From positions 2,480,001 to 2,544,000 of the forward strand of contig NZ_OX352321.1 in the NCBI RefSeq assembly GCF_947090775.1: DNA of 64,000 bases, in the 5' to 3' direction. How positions within the stretch are numbered: position 1 is the first letter of the stretch; each line of letters opens with the position of its first letter. This DNA comes from Pseudarthrobacter sp. MM222 (GTDB lineage Bacteria; Actinomycetota; Actinomycetes; Actinomycetales; Micrococcaceae). The position numbers and the translations under genes are program-made. This document shows, piece by piece, positions 8,851-17,853 of this stretch. The notes under the pieces are model-generated. The model worked only from the letters and a program-made list of their open reading frames with translations. It was not told where the DNA came from and ran no database searches.

Positions 8851-10581
8851 TCAGACGATCGCCTTGGCGTTGGCCGCAGCGGCCTCAGGTGTTGCCACGA
8901 CGGCATCGGGCCTGGGCGCCGAAGAACGGGCCGAGATGAAGAGGGTAAGAATGGCGGAGAGGGTGGCCGCGATACCCGCGGCGAGGTACACGGTCTGGAA
9001 GCCCTGGCCGAGGGAGGTCCCGGCCACGGCCTGGATCTGCTGCCGCGCGGAGGTGAGGGCATTGACCATGCCGTCGACCGCCTGGCTGGATGCGCCGCTG
9101 GCCGTTGCCTGGCCGGTGAACTGCGCGATGACGCCATCCCAGCCGGAGAGGTAGCCCAAAGGCGGCACGTTCGACAGCCCGGCGGCGGCTTCGGCGGGCA
9201 GGCCTGCCCCGCCCAGGATTCCGGCGAGGGGTCCGGCGAAGACAGTGGCTCCGACTCCGAACGCGATGGCTGAGCCGACGACGGGACCCAGGGCGAAACC
9301 GAGGTCGCGCAGGAGGTTTGTCGTGGCCGAGGCCATGCCGATGTGTTGCGGCTCTACGGTGTTGATGGCCACGGCAGTGATGGAGCCGACCGTCAGCGCA
9401 AACCCGATGCCCAACAGCAGGAGCGGCGGAATGAACGCCGTCCAGGGAGTTCCGCCGAAGGCCTCCGGCGCGCCCAGGGAGAACGTCGAAAGCCAGAAGG
9501 CGGAGACCGCCATGAAGGCGAAGCCCGCGGTCAGTACCCAGCGCGGGGCCACGTGGTGGATGAGCCAGCCCACCACCGGGATGAAGGCGAATGCCGGGCC
9601 CTGGATGAACACGAACAGCACGCCCACCTTCCAGGCTTCGGCGAGGGCGAGTCCGCCGACGGCGACGCTGGTGCTGTAGCAGACTGCGAGGAAGGCGAAC
9701 ATACCGGTAACGGCAACCACACCCGTGATCGAGTAGGCGCTGTTCCTGAACAGTGACAGGTGGATCAGTGGCTGCCTGGTGCGTGTTTCAATGACAACGA
9801 AGGCGACCAGGAGGGCGCCGCCTGCAACGTAGCTTGCGATCACCTCGGCGCTGCCGAAGCCGGCGTCGACTGCCTGCACGGTGGCGAAGAGGACGGCGAT
9901 CAGGCCGAGCGCGAGGGTGATCTGGCCGGGAAGGTCGAGTTTGCGGCCCTCCGCGGCCGCAGAGTCCAACGCCTTGACCGCGATGATGAGGACGGCGACG
10001 GCGATCGCGGCGGCAATGTAGTAGGCCACGCGCCAGCCACTGAAGACGTTAGGCGCGCCTGCCGCGGGTCCCGCCACGGTGAAGGCCTGCGCCGTCAAGC
10101 CGGCCAGCATCGGAGAGATCACCGCACCAAGGGACAGGAACCCGGCCCAGGTGGCGATAACCTTCGCCCGGGCGCGATGGTCAGGGGTGATCGCCGCGAT
10201 CATGGACAGCGAAATGGGGAAGAGTATGCCCGCCCCGATGCCGCCGACTGCCTGCGCCGCGATCATCATCTCGGTGGTCGACGCCAGCGCCGCCAGGACG
10301 GAGCCGACGATGCTGACCATAGCGCCCGCGTACAGCAGCTTCTTGCGGCCGAAGAGGTCGCCCAGGACCCCCCAGCTGAGCTCAAAGACCACGATGCCCA
10401 TCATGAACATGCCCGCGATCCAGGTGAGGCCTGCGCCCGAGGTATGGAACTCCACGGCAAAGGTGCCGTTGAGGGCGCCTGGCAGTGCGTTGGTGATTTG
10501 GGCCAGGGTGACCGCGCTATAGGCGGCTACGAAGGTGGCTCGTACAGAGCCGCGGCTCGACAACGAGGTGGTCGAATTCAT
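8851..10581 (-). CDS. MFS transporter, DHA2 (14-segment) type
   Basis: About 576 residues with many hydrophobic segments. LGDLFGRKKLLYAGA is the loop between segments 2 and 3, VGGIGAGILFPISLSMIAAI is motif C of the drug:H+ antiporter families, and NLLRDLGFALGPVVGSAIAFG is typical of DHA2. The ATG at 10581 is preceded by AAAGGAG, so I prefer it to starts further upstream. A large C-terminal loop (about 470-550) separates the last membrane segments. It is first in the minus-strand unit ahead of the P450, so it may import the P450 substrate or export a product. Confidence 0.9.
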   Translation of the reverse strand: MNSTTSLSSRGSVRATFVAAYSAVTLAQITNALPGALNGTFAVEFHTSGAGLTWIAGMFMMGIVVFELSWGVLGDLFGRKKLLYAGAMVSIVGSVLAALASTTEMMIAAQAVGGIGAGILFPISLSMIAAITPDHRARAKVIATWAGFLSLGAVISPMLAGLTAQAFTVAGPAAGAPNVFSGWRVAYYIAAAIAVAVLIIAVKALDSAAAEGRKLDLPGQITLALGLIAVLFATVQAVDAGFGSAEVIASYVAGGALLVAFVVIETRTRQPLIHLSLFRNSAYSITGVVAVTGMFAFLAVCYSTSVAVGGLALAEAWKVGVLFVFIQGPAFAFIPVVGWLIHHVAPRWVLTAGFAFMAVSAFWLSTFSLGAPEAFGGTPWTAFIPPLLLLGIGFALTVGSITAVAINTVEPQHIGMASATTNLLRDLGFALGPVVGSAIAFGVGATVFAGPLAGILGGAGLPAEAAAGLSNVPPLGYLSGWDGVIAQFTGQATASGASSQAVDGMVNALTSARQQIQAVAGTSLGQGFQTVYLAAGIAATLSAILTLFISARSSAPRPDAVVATPEAAAANAKAIV

Positions 10582-10772
10582 CGATGAAACTCCTTTGTTT
10601 CCGGTGATTCTCCGGTGATGCGCCATGACTGTCAGGTACCGGGGAGCGGCCCGAAGGCCGGAATATGTGGTGCTCCCCACAGTTTGGCCTCAAGGTTTAC
10701 ACGATGTCAAGAGTCTGTACGTGTTGTGGTTTATGTGAACGGCTTAGCGAGAAATATGCGTACGTTCCGATT

Positions 10773-10798
10773 ATTTCTTTGACACAGTGTAAAGAAAT
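10773..10798. promoter_or_regulatory. Near-perfect palindrome in the divergent 10.6-10.9 kb promoter region
   Basis: ATTTCTTT is mirrored by AAAGAAAT, and the inner ACAC by GTGT, with one unpaired base. A TTGACA hexamer lies inside it (10779-10784). The site sits in the AT-rich stretch between the divergent MFS (start 10581) and phosphotriesterase-like (start 10888) genes, where an operator serving both operons is expected. No clear -10 box was identified. Confidence 0.4.
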
Positions 10799-10887
10799 AT
10801 GTGATGGTGGCTACACCGCAGCGGCGCGCACGGCCAGGCCCCGCGGCGCCCCTGCATTCAGAACCCGAACTTCAAGGGAGAAGCCCC

Positions 10888-11898
10888 GTGAGTCACCCCA
10901 CACCCGTCGAGACCGGCGACGCAGTCCAAGCCCCTGCCGGGCAAACCGTCAACACGGTCCTGGGTCCTGTACCCGCTTCTGAGCTGGGCGTTGTCGCGGT
11001 CCATGAAGCCTTGTTGTCGGTGCTCCCGGGCGCCCAGTACGCACCCGACATCTCCATGGACCGGGCGGAGATCTTCGAGGCCCTTGCCGCGAAGCTGACG
11101 GACTTCCGCGAGCACGGCGGGCAGACGATCGTCGACAGCACCGGCATGTTCCACGGCCGCGACCTCAAGCTCTACGAGGCACTGTCCCGCTCCACCGGTG
11201 TCCACATCGTTGCCTCCACGGGCCTGGGCCCGGAGGAAGAACTGGGCGGATACTTCCTGACTCCGCAGACCAACCCGCCCACCCCGTGGCCGGCAGAAAA
11301 GTTCCGCGATCTCTTCGGCAAGGAGGTCACGGAGGGCATGGTGGTTCCCCGGGTCGAGCGCCGCGCTTCCGCTGGCATCGTCGCTGCCACCGCCGACCGC
11401 GCCGGCATGACCCCGACAGAGGAGAGCTTGTTCCGCGGCTCCGCCCGGGCCGCCAAGAGCACCGGCGTACCGGTCTCCATCCGTTTCGGCGCCGATGCCC
11501 TGCACGATCTGGACATCGTCCTGGACGAGCAGATCGAGGCCGACCGGGTGCTCGTCGGCGACCTGGACCGCAAGGATGCCGCCGGCTCCGCCGTCGAGGT
11601 GGCCGGCCGCGGAGCCTTCGTCGGCATCGACCACGTGGGCCTGAACGACCACGCGGACTATCTCACCGACCACGACCGCGCCAAACTGGTGCTCGAGCTC
11701 GTCAAAGCCGGCCATGCCGACAGGATCATCCTTTCGGGCAACTCGATCGGCGTGGCCAGGGGCCTGCCCGAGTACAACCTGCCCTACAGCCACGTCCTGA
11801 CCGCATTCGTGCCCTTCCTCAAGGCCCGCGGCCTGAGCGAAGAAGACGCCCAGCGCATCCTCGTGGACAACCCCCGCCACCTGCTGACGGTGCGCTAA
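10888..11898 (+). CDS. Phosphotriesterase-family protein with degenerate metal site (probable pseudoenzyme)
   Basis: 336 residues from GTG 10888, which has AAGGGAG 7 bases upstream. It is clearly homologous along its length to the next gene (shared NTVLG, VVAVHE, DFREHGG, GRDLKLYEALSRSTGVHIVASTG). The metal-centre positions of the family are lost one after another: HEH is HEA, the carboxylated Lys in GVIKVG is Ala (GIVAAT), the TH position is IR (PVSIRFGAD), the GH position is GD (VLVGDLDR), and the catalytic Asp in SADA is Asn (SGNS). Only the first His remains. The frame is intact and the protein is full length, so it is unlikely to be a decaying gene. A regulatory or structural subunit for the active neighbour is the simplest idea. 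Confidence 0.85.
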   Translation: MSHPTPVETGDAVQAPAGQTVNTVLGPVPASELGVVAVHEALLSVLPGAQYAPDISMDRAEIFEALAAKLTDFREHGGQTIVDSTGMFHGRDLKLYEALSRSTGVHIVASTGLGPEEELGGYFLTPQTNPPTPWPAEKFRDLFGKEVTEGMVVPRVERRASAGIVAATADRAGMTPTEESLFRGSARAAKSTGVPVSIRFGADALHDLDIVLDEQIEADRVLVGDLDRKDAAGSAVEVAGRGAFVGIDHVGLNDHADYLTDHDRAKLVLELVKAGHADRIILSGNSIGVARGLPEYNLPYSHVLTAFVPFLKARGLSEEDAQRILVDNPRHLLTVR

Positions 11899-11947
11899 GC
11901 ACGCGTCAGCCCACCCACAACAAGCTTTCGAACCCTGAGGTGCACGA

Positions 11948-12901
11948 ATGACCAAGGTCAACACGGTGCTGGGAACCATCCCGGCCGAAGAACTGGAAAT
12001 CGTGGCGGTCCACGAACACATCGGCTACGGCATGCCCGGGTCCGAACTGGACACCAGATGGTGGAAGTCGCCGGAGCAGGCCTACGAGGAAACCGTGCCG
12101 AAGCTGCGGAAGTTTCGCGAGTACGGCGGCGGTACCTTCGTCGATGCCACCGGCATCTGCAACGGCCGCGACGTGGACTACTACAAGTCGCTGTCCCAGA
12201 AGACGGGCGTGCACATCGTGGCCTCCACCGGCTTCGTCGGAGGCGACACGGCCCTGCCGCATTTCTCCCGCGCAACCGTGGACTACCTCACGAAGGTGTT
12301 CATCCACGAGATCACCGTCGGCATCGGCAAGACGGGCGCCAGGGCTGGCGTCATCAAAGTCGGCGTGAGCCGCGGCGGACGGATGACGGACCTGGACAAG
12401 CGCATCTACCGCGCCGCGGCCCGCGCCGCCGTCGTCACCGGCGCGCCGATCCTGACCCACCTTGCCATCGACCCCGAACCGGCAGTGACCATCTTCACCG
12501 AAGAGGGCCTCCCGCTGGACCGCGTGCTCTTCGGCCACGCCGACGACGGCCTGAACGCTCCGATCACCCCGCACGATTGGATCTACGGGCAGGGCGGCCG
12601 CATCGGCTTCGACACCTTCGGCTACGACCTCGAGCTGCCGGATCCGCCATTTTGGGGCCGCAAACGCGCCGAACGCATGGAGCACTTCGTGGACCTCGTG
12701 AACAAGGGCTATGCGGACAAGCTCCTCGTCTCCGCGGACGCAAATTGCAGCCCGCTGGGCTGGCCGGGCGTGAAGGGCCACACCATCAACTACATCTTCG
12801 AGGACATGATCCCCGACATGCGCGCGGCTGGCATTGACGACGCCACCCTCAAGCTCCTACTCGAGGACAACCCGGCCGAGTTCCTGTCGCTTCAGGCCTG
12901 A
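11948..12901 (+). CDS. Phosphotriesterase-family amidohydrolase (probable lactonase/esterase), metal site intact
   Basis: 317 residues. All binuclear-metal ligands of the family are present in order: HEH near residue 23, the carboxylated Lys in GVIKVGVS near 137, His in PILTHLAID near 177, His in VLFGHADD near 206, and Asp in LLVSADANC near 265. The C-terminus ends with the conserved DNPAEFL segment. The family includes lactonases as well as organophosphate hydrolases, and a lactone or ester intermediate is more plausible in this catabolic setting. It follows its metal-free paralogue by 49 bases, with GAGGTG ahead of the ATG. Confidence 0.92.
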   Translation: MTKVNTVLGTIPAEELEIVAVHEHIGYGMPGSELDTRWWKSPEQAYEETVPKLRKFREYGGGTFVDATGICNGRDVDYYKSLSQKTGVHIVASTGFVGGDTALPHFSRATVDYLTKVFIHEITVGIGKTGARAGVIKVGVSRGGRMTDLDKRIYRAAARAAVVTGAPILTHLAIDPEPAVTIFTEEGLPLDRVLFGHADDGLNAPITPHDWIYGQGGRIGFDTFGYDLELPDPPFWGRKRAERMEHFVDLVNKGYADKLLVSADANCSPLGWPGVKGHTINYIFEDMIPDMRAAGIDDATLKLLLEDNPAEFLSLQA

Positions 12902-12980
12902 ACCCGGACAAACCACACCTACTTACCCGTTTCCCCAGACTTGGCCCGGGCCAAGAAAGGGTCCAGAAAGAGATGAAACC

Positions 12981-14138
12981 ATGAAGGCTTCGGAAATCGA
13001 GAACCTCAACGTCGCCATCGTCGGCGCGGGGTACGGCGGCGCAGCGGCGGCCAAGGCCCTGAGCCTGCTCGGCGCCAACGTCACCGTGTACGAGCAGGCG
13101 GCCCAGATGCGGGAGGTCGGCGCCGGCATCGGCCTGCGTCCCGCCACCATGCACCGGTTCCGCCAGTGGGGGATCTTCGACGCGATCGCGAAGGTGAGTT
13201 CGCCGGGCGACTACTTCGAGATCCTCACAGCCACCGGTGCTCCGATCATGCAGGACACCTGGCCTGAGTTCGGCGAGGAGAAGCAGACCTACCTCATCCA
13301 CCGCGGCGACTTCATCGAGGCCCTGCTGAGCGTGCTTCCCGAGGGCATGGTGCACCTTGGCCACAAGCTGGAAACCATCGAGGATAAGGGTGGCCGCTCC
13401 GTCCTGATCTTCACCAATGGCAAGACGGTCGAGGCTGACCTGGTGGTGGGGGCCGACGGCATCAAGTCCGTGGTGCGCGAGCAACTCTTCAGTGACAACG
13501 GCCCCGTGTTCTCCGGCGAGCATGCTTACCGCGTGGTGATCTCCGCCGACGACGCCCACGGGATGGTGGTTGACGACAATCTCCGGATGTACATGGGCCG
13601 GGGCACCAAGGTCTACCTGCTGCCGCTGCGCCACCGCAACCAGATGTCTTTCGACATCACGGCCCTCAACCCGGACGGCACGTGGGCGCCCGCCATCACG
13701 AAGGAAGACCTCGTGGCCACCGTGGAGGGCTTCGACGAGCGGATCGTGAACATCGCTCGCGGCCTCACTATGGACGCGGTCAACATCCGCGCCGTCTACG
13801 ACATCGACCCCGTAGCCACATGGCACTCGGACTCCGTTGTGCTGATGGGCGATGCGGCCCACTCCATGCTGCACCACCAGGGCCAGGGCGCGAACTCTGC
13901 CATTGAGGACGCCGGCGCCCTTGCCGACGCATTGGCCCAAGCCGGTTCGGTCAAGGAGGCACTGGCCCTCTTCCAGGCAACCCGCAAACCGGTGACGGAC
14001 GAACTGCAGCGCATTTCCCGCCAGGGCTGGAGCGAGGAAGAGGTCAGCGACGTTTTCCCTGGCCAGAAACCCGCCGGGCAAAAGCCCGCGTCCCAGAAGC
14101 CTGCCAGCGTAAACGCACCAGCACCCTCGAAGGGCTGA
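12981..14138 (+). CDS. FAD-dependent class A aromatic monooxygenase
   Basis: 385 residues from ATG 12981 (AGAAAGAG upstream). It has the GxGxxG FAD fold VAIVGAGYGGAAAAKAL at residues 11-27, the VVGADGIKSVVRE DG motif near 160, and the GDAAHSMLHHQGQGANSAIEDA GD motif near 290. These place it with salicylate- and 3-hydroxybenzoate-type hydroxylases. The last 25 residues are a low-complexity tail of repeated GQKPA/SQKPA units unlike the enzyme core. It could hydroxylate the ring of the pathway compound, perhaps towards gentisate; the substrate is unknown. Confidence 0.9.
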   Translation: MKASEIENLNVAIVGAGYGGAAAAKALSLLGANVTVYEQAAQMREVGAGIGLRPATMHRFRQWGIFDAIAKVSSPGDYFEILTATGAPIMQDTWPEFGEEKQTYLIHRGDFIEALLSVLPEGMVHLGHKLETIEDKGGRSVLIFTNGKTVEADLVVGADGIKSVVREQLFSDNGPVFSGEHAYRVVISADDAHGMVVDDNLRMYMGRGTKVYLLPLRHRNQMSFDITALNPDGTWAPAITKEDLVATVEGFDERIVNIARGLTMDAVNIRAVYDIDPVATWHSDSVVLMGDAAHSMLHHQGQGANSAIEDAGALADALAQAGSVKEALALFQATRKPVTDELQRISRQGWSEEEVSDVFPGQKPAGQKPASQKPASVNAPAPSKG

Positions 14139-14143
14139 ACGCC

Positions 14144-15094
14144 ATGACGATCCATCCTGAAATCGCCAAAATCCTGGCAACGTTGCCGGCACCCGACGGC
14201 TCTCCCTTGAACCCCGAAGCCATGCGCACCGGCGAAGCCGCCCGGGTCCCGCCGCTGGAACTGCGCCTCCCGCTGCACTCTGTCGAGGACGCCACGGCAG
14301 TGACGCCGACGGGCGAGGTCCCGGTGCGGATCTACACGCCCGTGGAGGCGGACGCCTACGGCATCCTCGTCTACTTCCACGGCGGCGCGTTCTTCCTGGG
14401 CAGCCTGGACACCCACGACCACGTGGCGCGGGCCCTGGCCAAGGAAACCGGCCACAAGGTCATCTCGGTGGGCTACCGGCTGGCCCCGGAGGCCGCTTTC
14501 CCGGCAGGGCTTGAGGACTGCTACGGCGTGGTCCGCTGGGCCGCCGAACACGGCGGCAACCTCGGCTGGGACGGAAAGAACCTCGCCATCGCCGGCGACA
14601 GCTCGGGCGGCAACTTTGTGGCCGCCGTCGCCGCGAGCGCCCATGATGACGGGTTCTCGGCGATCACGCACCAGATCCTGTTCTACCCGTCGCTGGACCT
14701 GGATTTCGACGTCGACCGTTACCCCTCGCTGCGGGAGAACGCCGAAGGATACGGACTGGAGACGGCGGGCCTCAAGCCCTTCAACGCCTTCTACCTCGAC
14801 GGCGGGGCGGACCCGGCGGATCCGCTCGTCTCCCCCATCAAGCGCGAAAACCTCACCGGCCTGCCGTCGGCCCTGGTCATCACCGCCGAGCACGACCCCC
14901 TGCGCGACGAGGGCGAACTCTACGGCCGGCACCTGTCGGAGGCCGGCGTCGACGCGACAGTCAGCCGCTACGGGGCGGCCAACCACGGTTTCGTCCAAAA
15001 CTTCGCCTGGATCCCGGAGTTCTACCGGGCGTTCGAGGAGACGGGTGACTTCCTGAACGCGAGGTTCGGGCTCGGCGGAGGCACAGCGCAATGA
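14144..15094 (+). CDS. Alpha/beta hydrolase, hormone-sensitive-lipase (HSL) type
   Basis: 316 residues. The oxyanion-hole motif HGGAFFLGSLDTHDH is near residue 79, the nucleophile is in GDSSGGN near 157, the acid in ITAEHDPLRDEGE near 248, and the base in ANHGFV near 282, all as in the HSL/arylacetamide-deacetylase family. It would hydrolyse a small carboxylic ester. The start lies 5 bases after the monooxygenase stop, and its TGA overlaps the next ATG. Confidence 0.92.
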   Translation: MTIHPEIAKILATLPAPDGSPLNPEAMRTGEAARVPPLELRLPLHSVEDATAVTPTGEVPVRIYTPVEADAYGILVYFHGGAFFLGSLDTHDHVARALAKETGHKVISVGYRLAPEAAFPAGLEDCYGVVRWAAEHGGNLGWDGKNLAIAGDSSGGNFVAAVAASAHDDGFSAITHQILFYPSLDLDFDVDRYPSLRENAEGYGLETAGLKPFNAFYLDGGADPADPLVSPIKRENLTGLPSALVITAEHDPLRDEGELYGRHLSEAGVDATVSRYGAANHGFVQNFAWIPEFYRAFEETGDFLNARFGLGGGTAQ

Positions 15095-16059
15095 CGGCGT
15101 TAGTCGCTGTTCACCCCATGGTCTCCCCGTGGGGCCGGTTCGGTCTCTACAGCTTCTACATCGACGCCCCGGAACCCGCCATCGTCGACACCGGGATCGC
15201 GTCCTCGCCCGCCGAAGGCATGGTGCCGGCATTGAAGGCAATCGGCCGCCGGATCGAGGACGTCCGCTGGATCTTGCTGACCCATGGCCACATCGACCAC
15301 ATCGGCGGCGCGTACGCCCTGTGGGAGCTCACCGGACGCCGCGCGCAGGTGGTCATCCACGAGGCCGATGCACCGTTGCTGCGCTCGCGCCGGGCCCACG
15401 TGGACGAATTCCTTTCCGGACGGGCGCAGTACCTGGATGACCCCGACGGTGAGGGGAACCTGACGGCGGCAACGAACACCGTCATCTCAGGCGAGATGGA
15501 GCCGACGCTGGTGGTGCGGGGCGGTGAAACCATCTCCTTGGGCGGCGACGTCTCTGTCTCGGTCCACTCGATTCCGGGCCACACCCGAGGGTCGGTTGCA
15601 TATGTCCTTGACGGCCAAAACGACGTGTTCGTCGGCGACGCCGTACAGGTCCACGGTGCGGCCAACGGTTTCCCCGGATTTGTGGATCCGGCCGGCTACC
15701 GCTCGAGCCTGCAGTACCTCAGGGATGAGATCCGTCCGCGGCGTCTCTACCTGGGGCACCCGTATCGCCGCGCCGATGGCTCACCTTACGGCGTGGAGCT
15801 CGACGCCGGGCAGGCCCGGGAAGCGCTGCAGGCCAGCCTGGACATCGAGGCCCGCGTCAATAGTGCGGCCTGCGGCTGCCTGGCCGCCGGACTGCAGGAT
15901 ACGGACTCGCCGTACTCGCCCTTCGCCCGCGTTGCCGAAGACCTTGGTTACGCCGGGAACCCCGCGCTGGAGCCGTCCCCGTTCTTCACGACGCTCCACG
16001 GCTACCGCACGACGATGGACCATTTGACCGAAGATGAGGAGATAAGCACTCATGGATGA
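15091..16059 (+). CDS. MBL-fold metallohydrolase
   Basis: 322 residues. The zinc signature THGHIDHIGG (about 70-79) is intact, with the further ligands His in HSIPGHTRGS and Asp in VFVGDAVQVHG, and a late His in YLGHPYRR. General layout matches the glyoxalase II/lactonase side of the metallo-beta-lactamase superfamily. It overlaps the esterase stop by 4 bases and the CocE-type gene start by 8 bases. Its role here may be hydrolysis of a lactone or thioester intermediate. Confidence 0.9.
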   Translation: MTALVAVHPMVSPWGRFGLYSFYIDAPEPAIVDTGIASSPAEGMVPALKAIGRRIEDVRWILLTHGHIDHIGGAYALWELTGRRAQVVIHEADAPLLRSRRAHVDEFLSGRAQYLDDPDGEGNLTAATNTVISGEMEPTLVVRGGETISLGGDVSVSVHSIPGHTRGSVAYVLDGQNDVFVGDAVQVHGAANGFPGFVDPAGYRSSLQYLRDEIRPRRLYLGHPYRRADGSPYGVELDAGQAREALQASLDIEARVNSAACGCLAAGLQDTDSPYSPFARVAEDLGYAGNPALEPSPFFTTLHGYRTTMDHLTEDEEISTHG

Positions 16060-17806
16060 CTTCCAGTTATTGAATGCCGGCGCGGAGAAGATCGCCGTTC
16101 GCAAGGACCTCCGGGTCCCTATGCGGGACGGCGTCGAGCTCGCCGCGGACGCCTACCATGGGCTCGAAGACAAGCCGCGTCCTGCATTGGTCGCCCTGAG
16201 CCCGTACGGCAAGGAGCTGCAAGCCCTCGCACTGACCACGCCGCCGCAGCGGCGCCCCAGCCCGATGTGGGACGGCTGCATCGAGGCCGGCGACATCGCC
16301 CGGATCGTTCAGGAGGACTACGCCCACGTCATCGGCGATCTGCGCGGTTCCGGCCACTCCGGCGGCGAGCACATCGGCAACTACAACGCCGGCGGCGTCT
16401 CGCTGGGCCAGGATGCGTACGACTTCATCGAGTGGGTCGCCGAGCAGCCGTGGTGCGACGGCAACGTCGGCATGGTCGGCATCTCCTATTTCGGCTCCAT
16501 GCAGGTGCTTGCCGCGGCCGAGCGCCCGCCGCACCTGAAGGCGATCTTCGTCAGTGGCGGTCACTACGACTTCTACGAGACCACCTACCACGGCGGCATC
16601 ATGTGGTTCATGCCGCGGGCGGCCCGTGAAGGCCGCGGCGGGGACTCCGGCTGGGCGTTCACCGACAACGTCAAGTCCCGCATGATCGAGACGTACTCCC
16701 CCGAGGAGCTTAAGCAACTGGTCACCAACCGCCTGCAGGATCCGGACGTCGCCGCCTGGCCCAACCTGGTCCACGTACTGAACTACCCCAAGAACCATGA
16801 GGCGTGGTTCGACATCGTGATGAACGGGCTCGACGGCGACTGGTACGAGGAGCGCAACCCCATCACGCTGGCTCCGAACATCGACATCCCGGTCTACCTG
16901 CAACTCGACCAAGGCCGCGGCTGGACCTTGGACGGCACCATCGAGCTGTTCAACGAACTCAAGGGCCCCAAGAAACTGGACATTGGCCCGTACCCGCCGA
17001 TGCAGTCCCGCCCCTTCATTGAAGAGCACGACAAGATGTTCCGCTGGTATGACTACTGGATCAAAGGCATCGACAACGGCGTCATGCTCGAGCCGGCCGT
17101 GAGCGTCTTCGTGGAGGGTTCCCGCGAGGTGGTGACCGCGGACCAGTGGCCGCCGAAGGACATCGAGTACACGTCGCTGTACCTGCGTCCCCGCCACAAG
17201 CTCTCCCCCGAGCCCGAGCCGATGGGTCTCGAATATGCCGCCCCGGACGGCTTCTACCAGGCGCCGCTGACGGTGACCGACAAGGTGGAGATCCTGAGCT
17301 GGAGCACCGACAAGTTCGAGGAGGACACGGAGCTGATCGGCACGGGCGCCGCCCACATTTTCGCGGAGATCGACCAGCCGGACACCAATTTCATCCTGCG
17401 CCTCTGGGACACCGCCCCGAACGGGAAGCGCCAGCTCATCACCACCGGCTACCTCAAGGCCTCCCACCGGGAACTCGACGACCGCACGACCGAGGGCAAC
17501 CCGTACCACCCGCACACCCGTTCCGTGCCGGTTGAACCGGGGACGGTTGAAGAGTACGTGCTGCGCCTCTACCCGTTCGCGAATACGTTCAAACCGGGCC
17601 ATGTCCTGACGGTGGAACTCTCCAACGGCGAGCCACTGGCGGACGAGCACAACTCGCTGCTCCCGCCGGACGCCTTCCACTTGCCGGTGGGCCGACCGGT
17701 CACCCACAAGATCTACCGGGACGCCGCCCACCGGTCCCGGCTGGTCCTGCCGTTCACAACGCGCAGTCAAGCGGAGAACCCTTGCGTTGCCCTCCCGGGT
17801 GAGTAA
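16052..17806 (+). CDS. CocE/NonD family hydrolase (X-Pro dipeptidyl-peptidase fold)
   Basis: 584 residues. VPMRDGVELAADAYH opens the catalytic domain, DLRGSGHSGGE and WVAEQPWCDGNVGMVGISYFGSMQ carry the nucleophile serine in G-x-S-Y-x-G (about residue 148), and the C-terminal beta-sandwich contains LRLWDTAPNGKRQLITTGYLKASHR, typical of the XPP C domain. These enzymes hydrolyse esters such as cocaine or amide and ester bonds. It is the third ester-type hydrolase in this operon, suggesting a pathway with successive ester or lactone openings. Confidence 0.9.
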   Translation: MDDFQLLNAGAEKIAVRKDLRVPMRDGVELAADAYHGLEDKPRPALVALSPYGKELQALALTTPPQRRPSPMWDGCIEAGDIARIVQEDYAHVIGDLRGSGHSGGEHIGNYNAGGVSLGQDAYDFIEWVAEQPWCDGNVGMVGISYFGSMQVLAAAERPPHLKAIFVSGGHYDFYETTYHGGIMWFMPRAAREGRGGDSGWAFTDNVKSRMIETYSPEELKQLVTNRLQDPDVAAWPNLVHVLNYPKNHEAWFDIVMNGLDGDWYEERNPITLAPNIDIPVYLQLDQGRGWTLDGTIELFNELKGPKKLDIGPYPPMQSRPFIEEHDKMFRWYDYWIKGIDNGVMLEPAVSVFVEGSREVVTADQWPPKDIEYTSLYLRPRHKLSPEPEPMGLEYAAPDGFYQAPLTVTDKVEILSWSTDKFEEDTELIGTGAAHIFAEIDQPDTNFILRLWDTAPNGKRQLITTGYLKASHRELDDRTTEGNPYHPHTRSVPVEPGTVEEYVLRLYPFANTFKPGHVLTVELSNGEPLADEHNSLLPPDAFHLPVGRPVTHKIYRDAAHRSRLVLPFTTRSQAENPCVALPGE

Positions 17807-17853
17807 ATTTGCCCTACGCGGGGCGTATTAGTTCGACTGCACGGGAGGCGACG

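Noticed and set aside
8833..9756. Plus-strand frames opposite the DHA2 transporter
   Set aside because: They show Gly/Arg/Asp-rich shadow composition and overlap membrane-segment coding on the other strand.
10858..12021. Long minus-strand frame opposite the phosphotriesterase-like genes
   Set aside because: Antisense to two clear family members; its composition is that of a reverse-strand shadow.
11948..12901. Annotation as an organophosphate-degrading enzyme
   Set aside because: Family membership alone does not show this activity; the catabolic context favours a lactone or ester substrate.
16067..17770. Long minus-strand frame (567 codons) opposite the CocE-type gene
   Set aside because: Antisense to a gene with intact catalytic motifs; no domain recognised.
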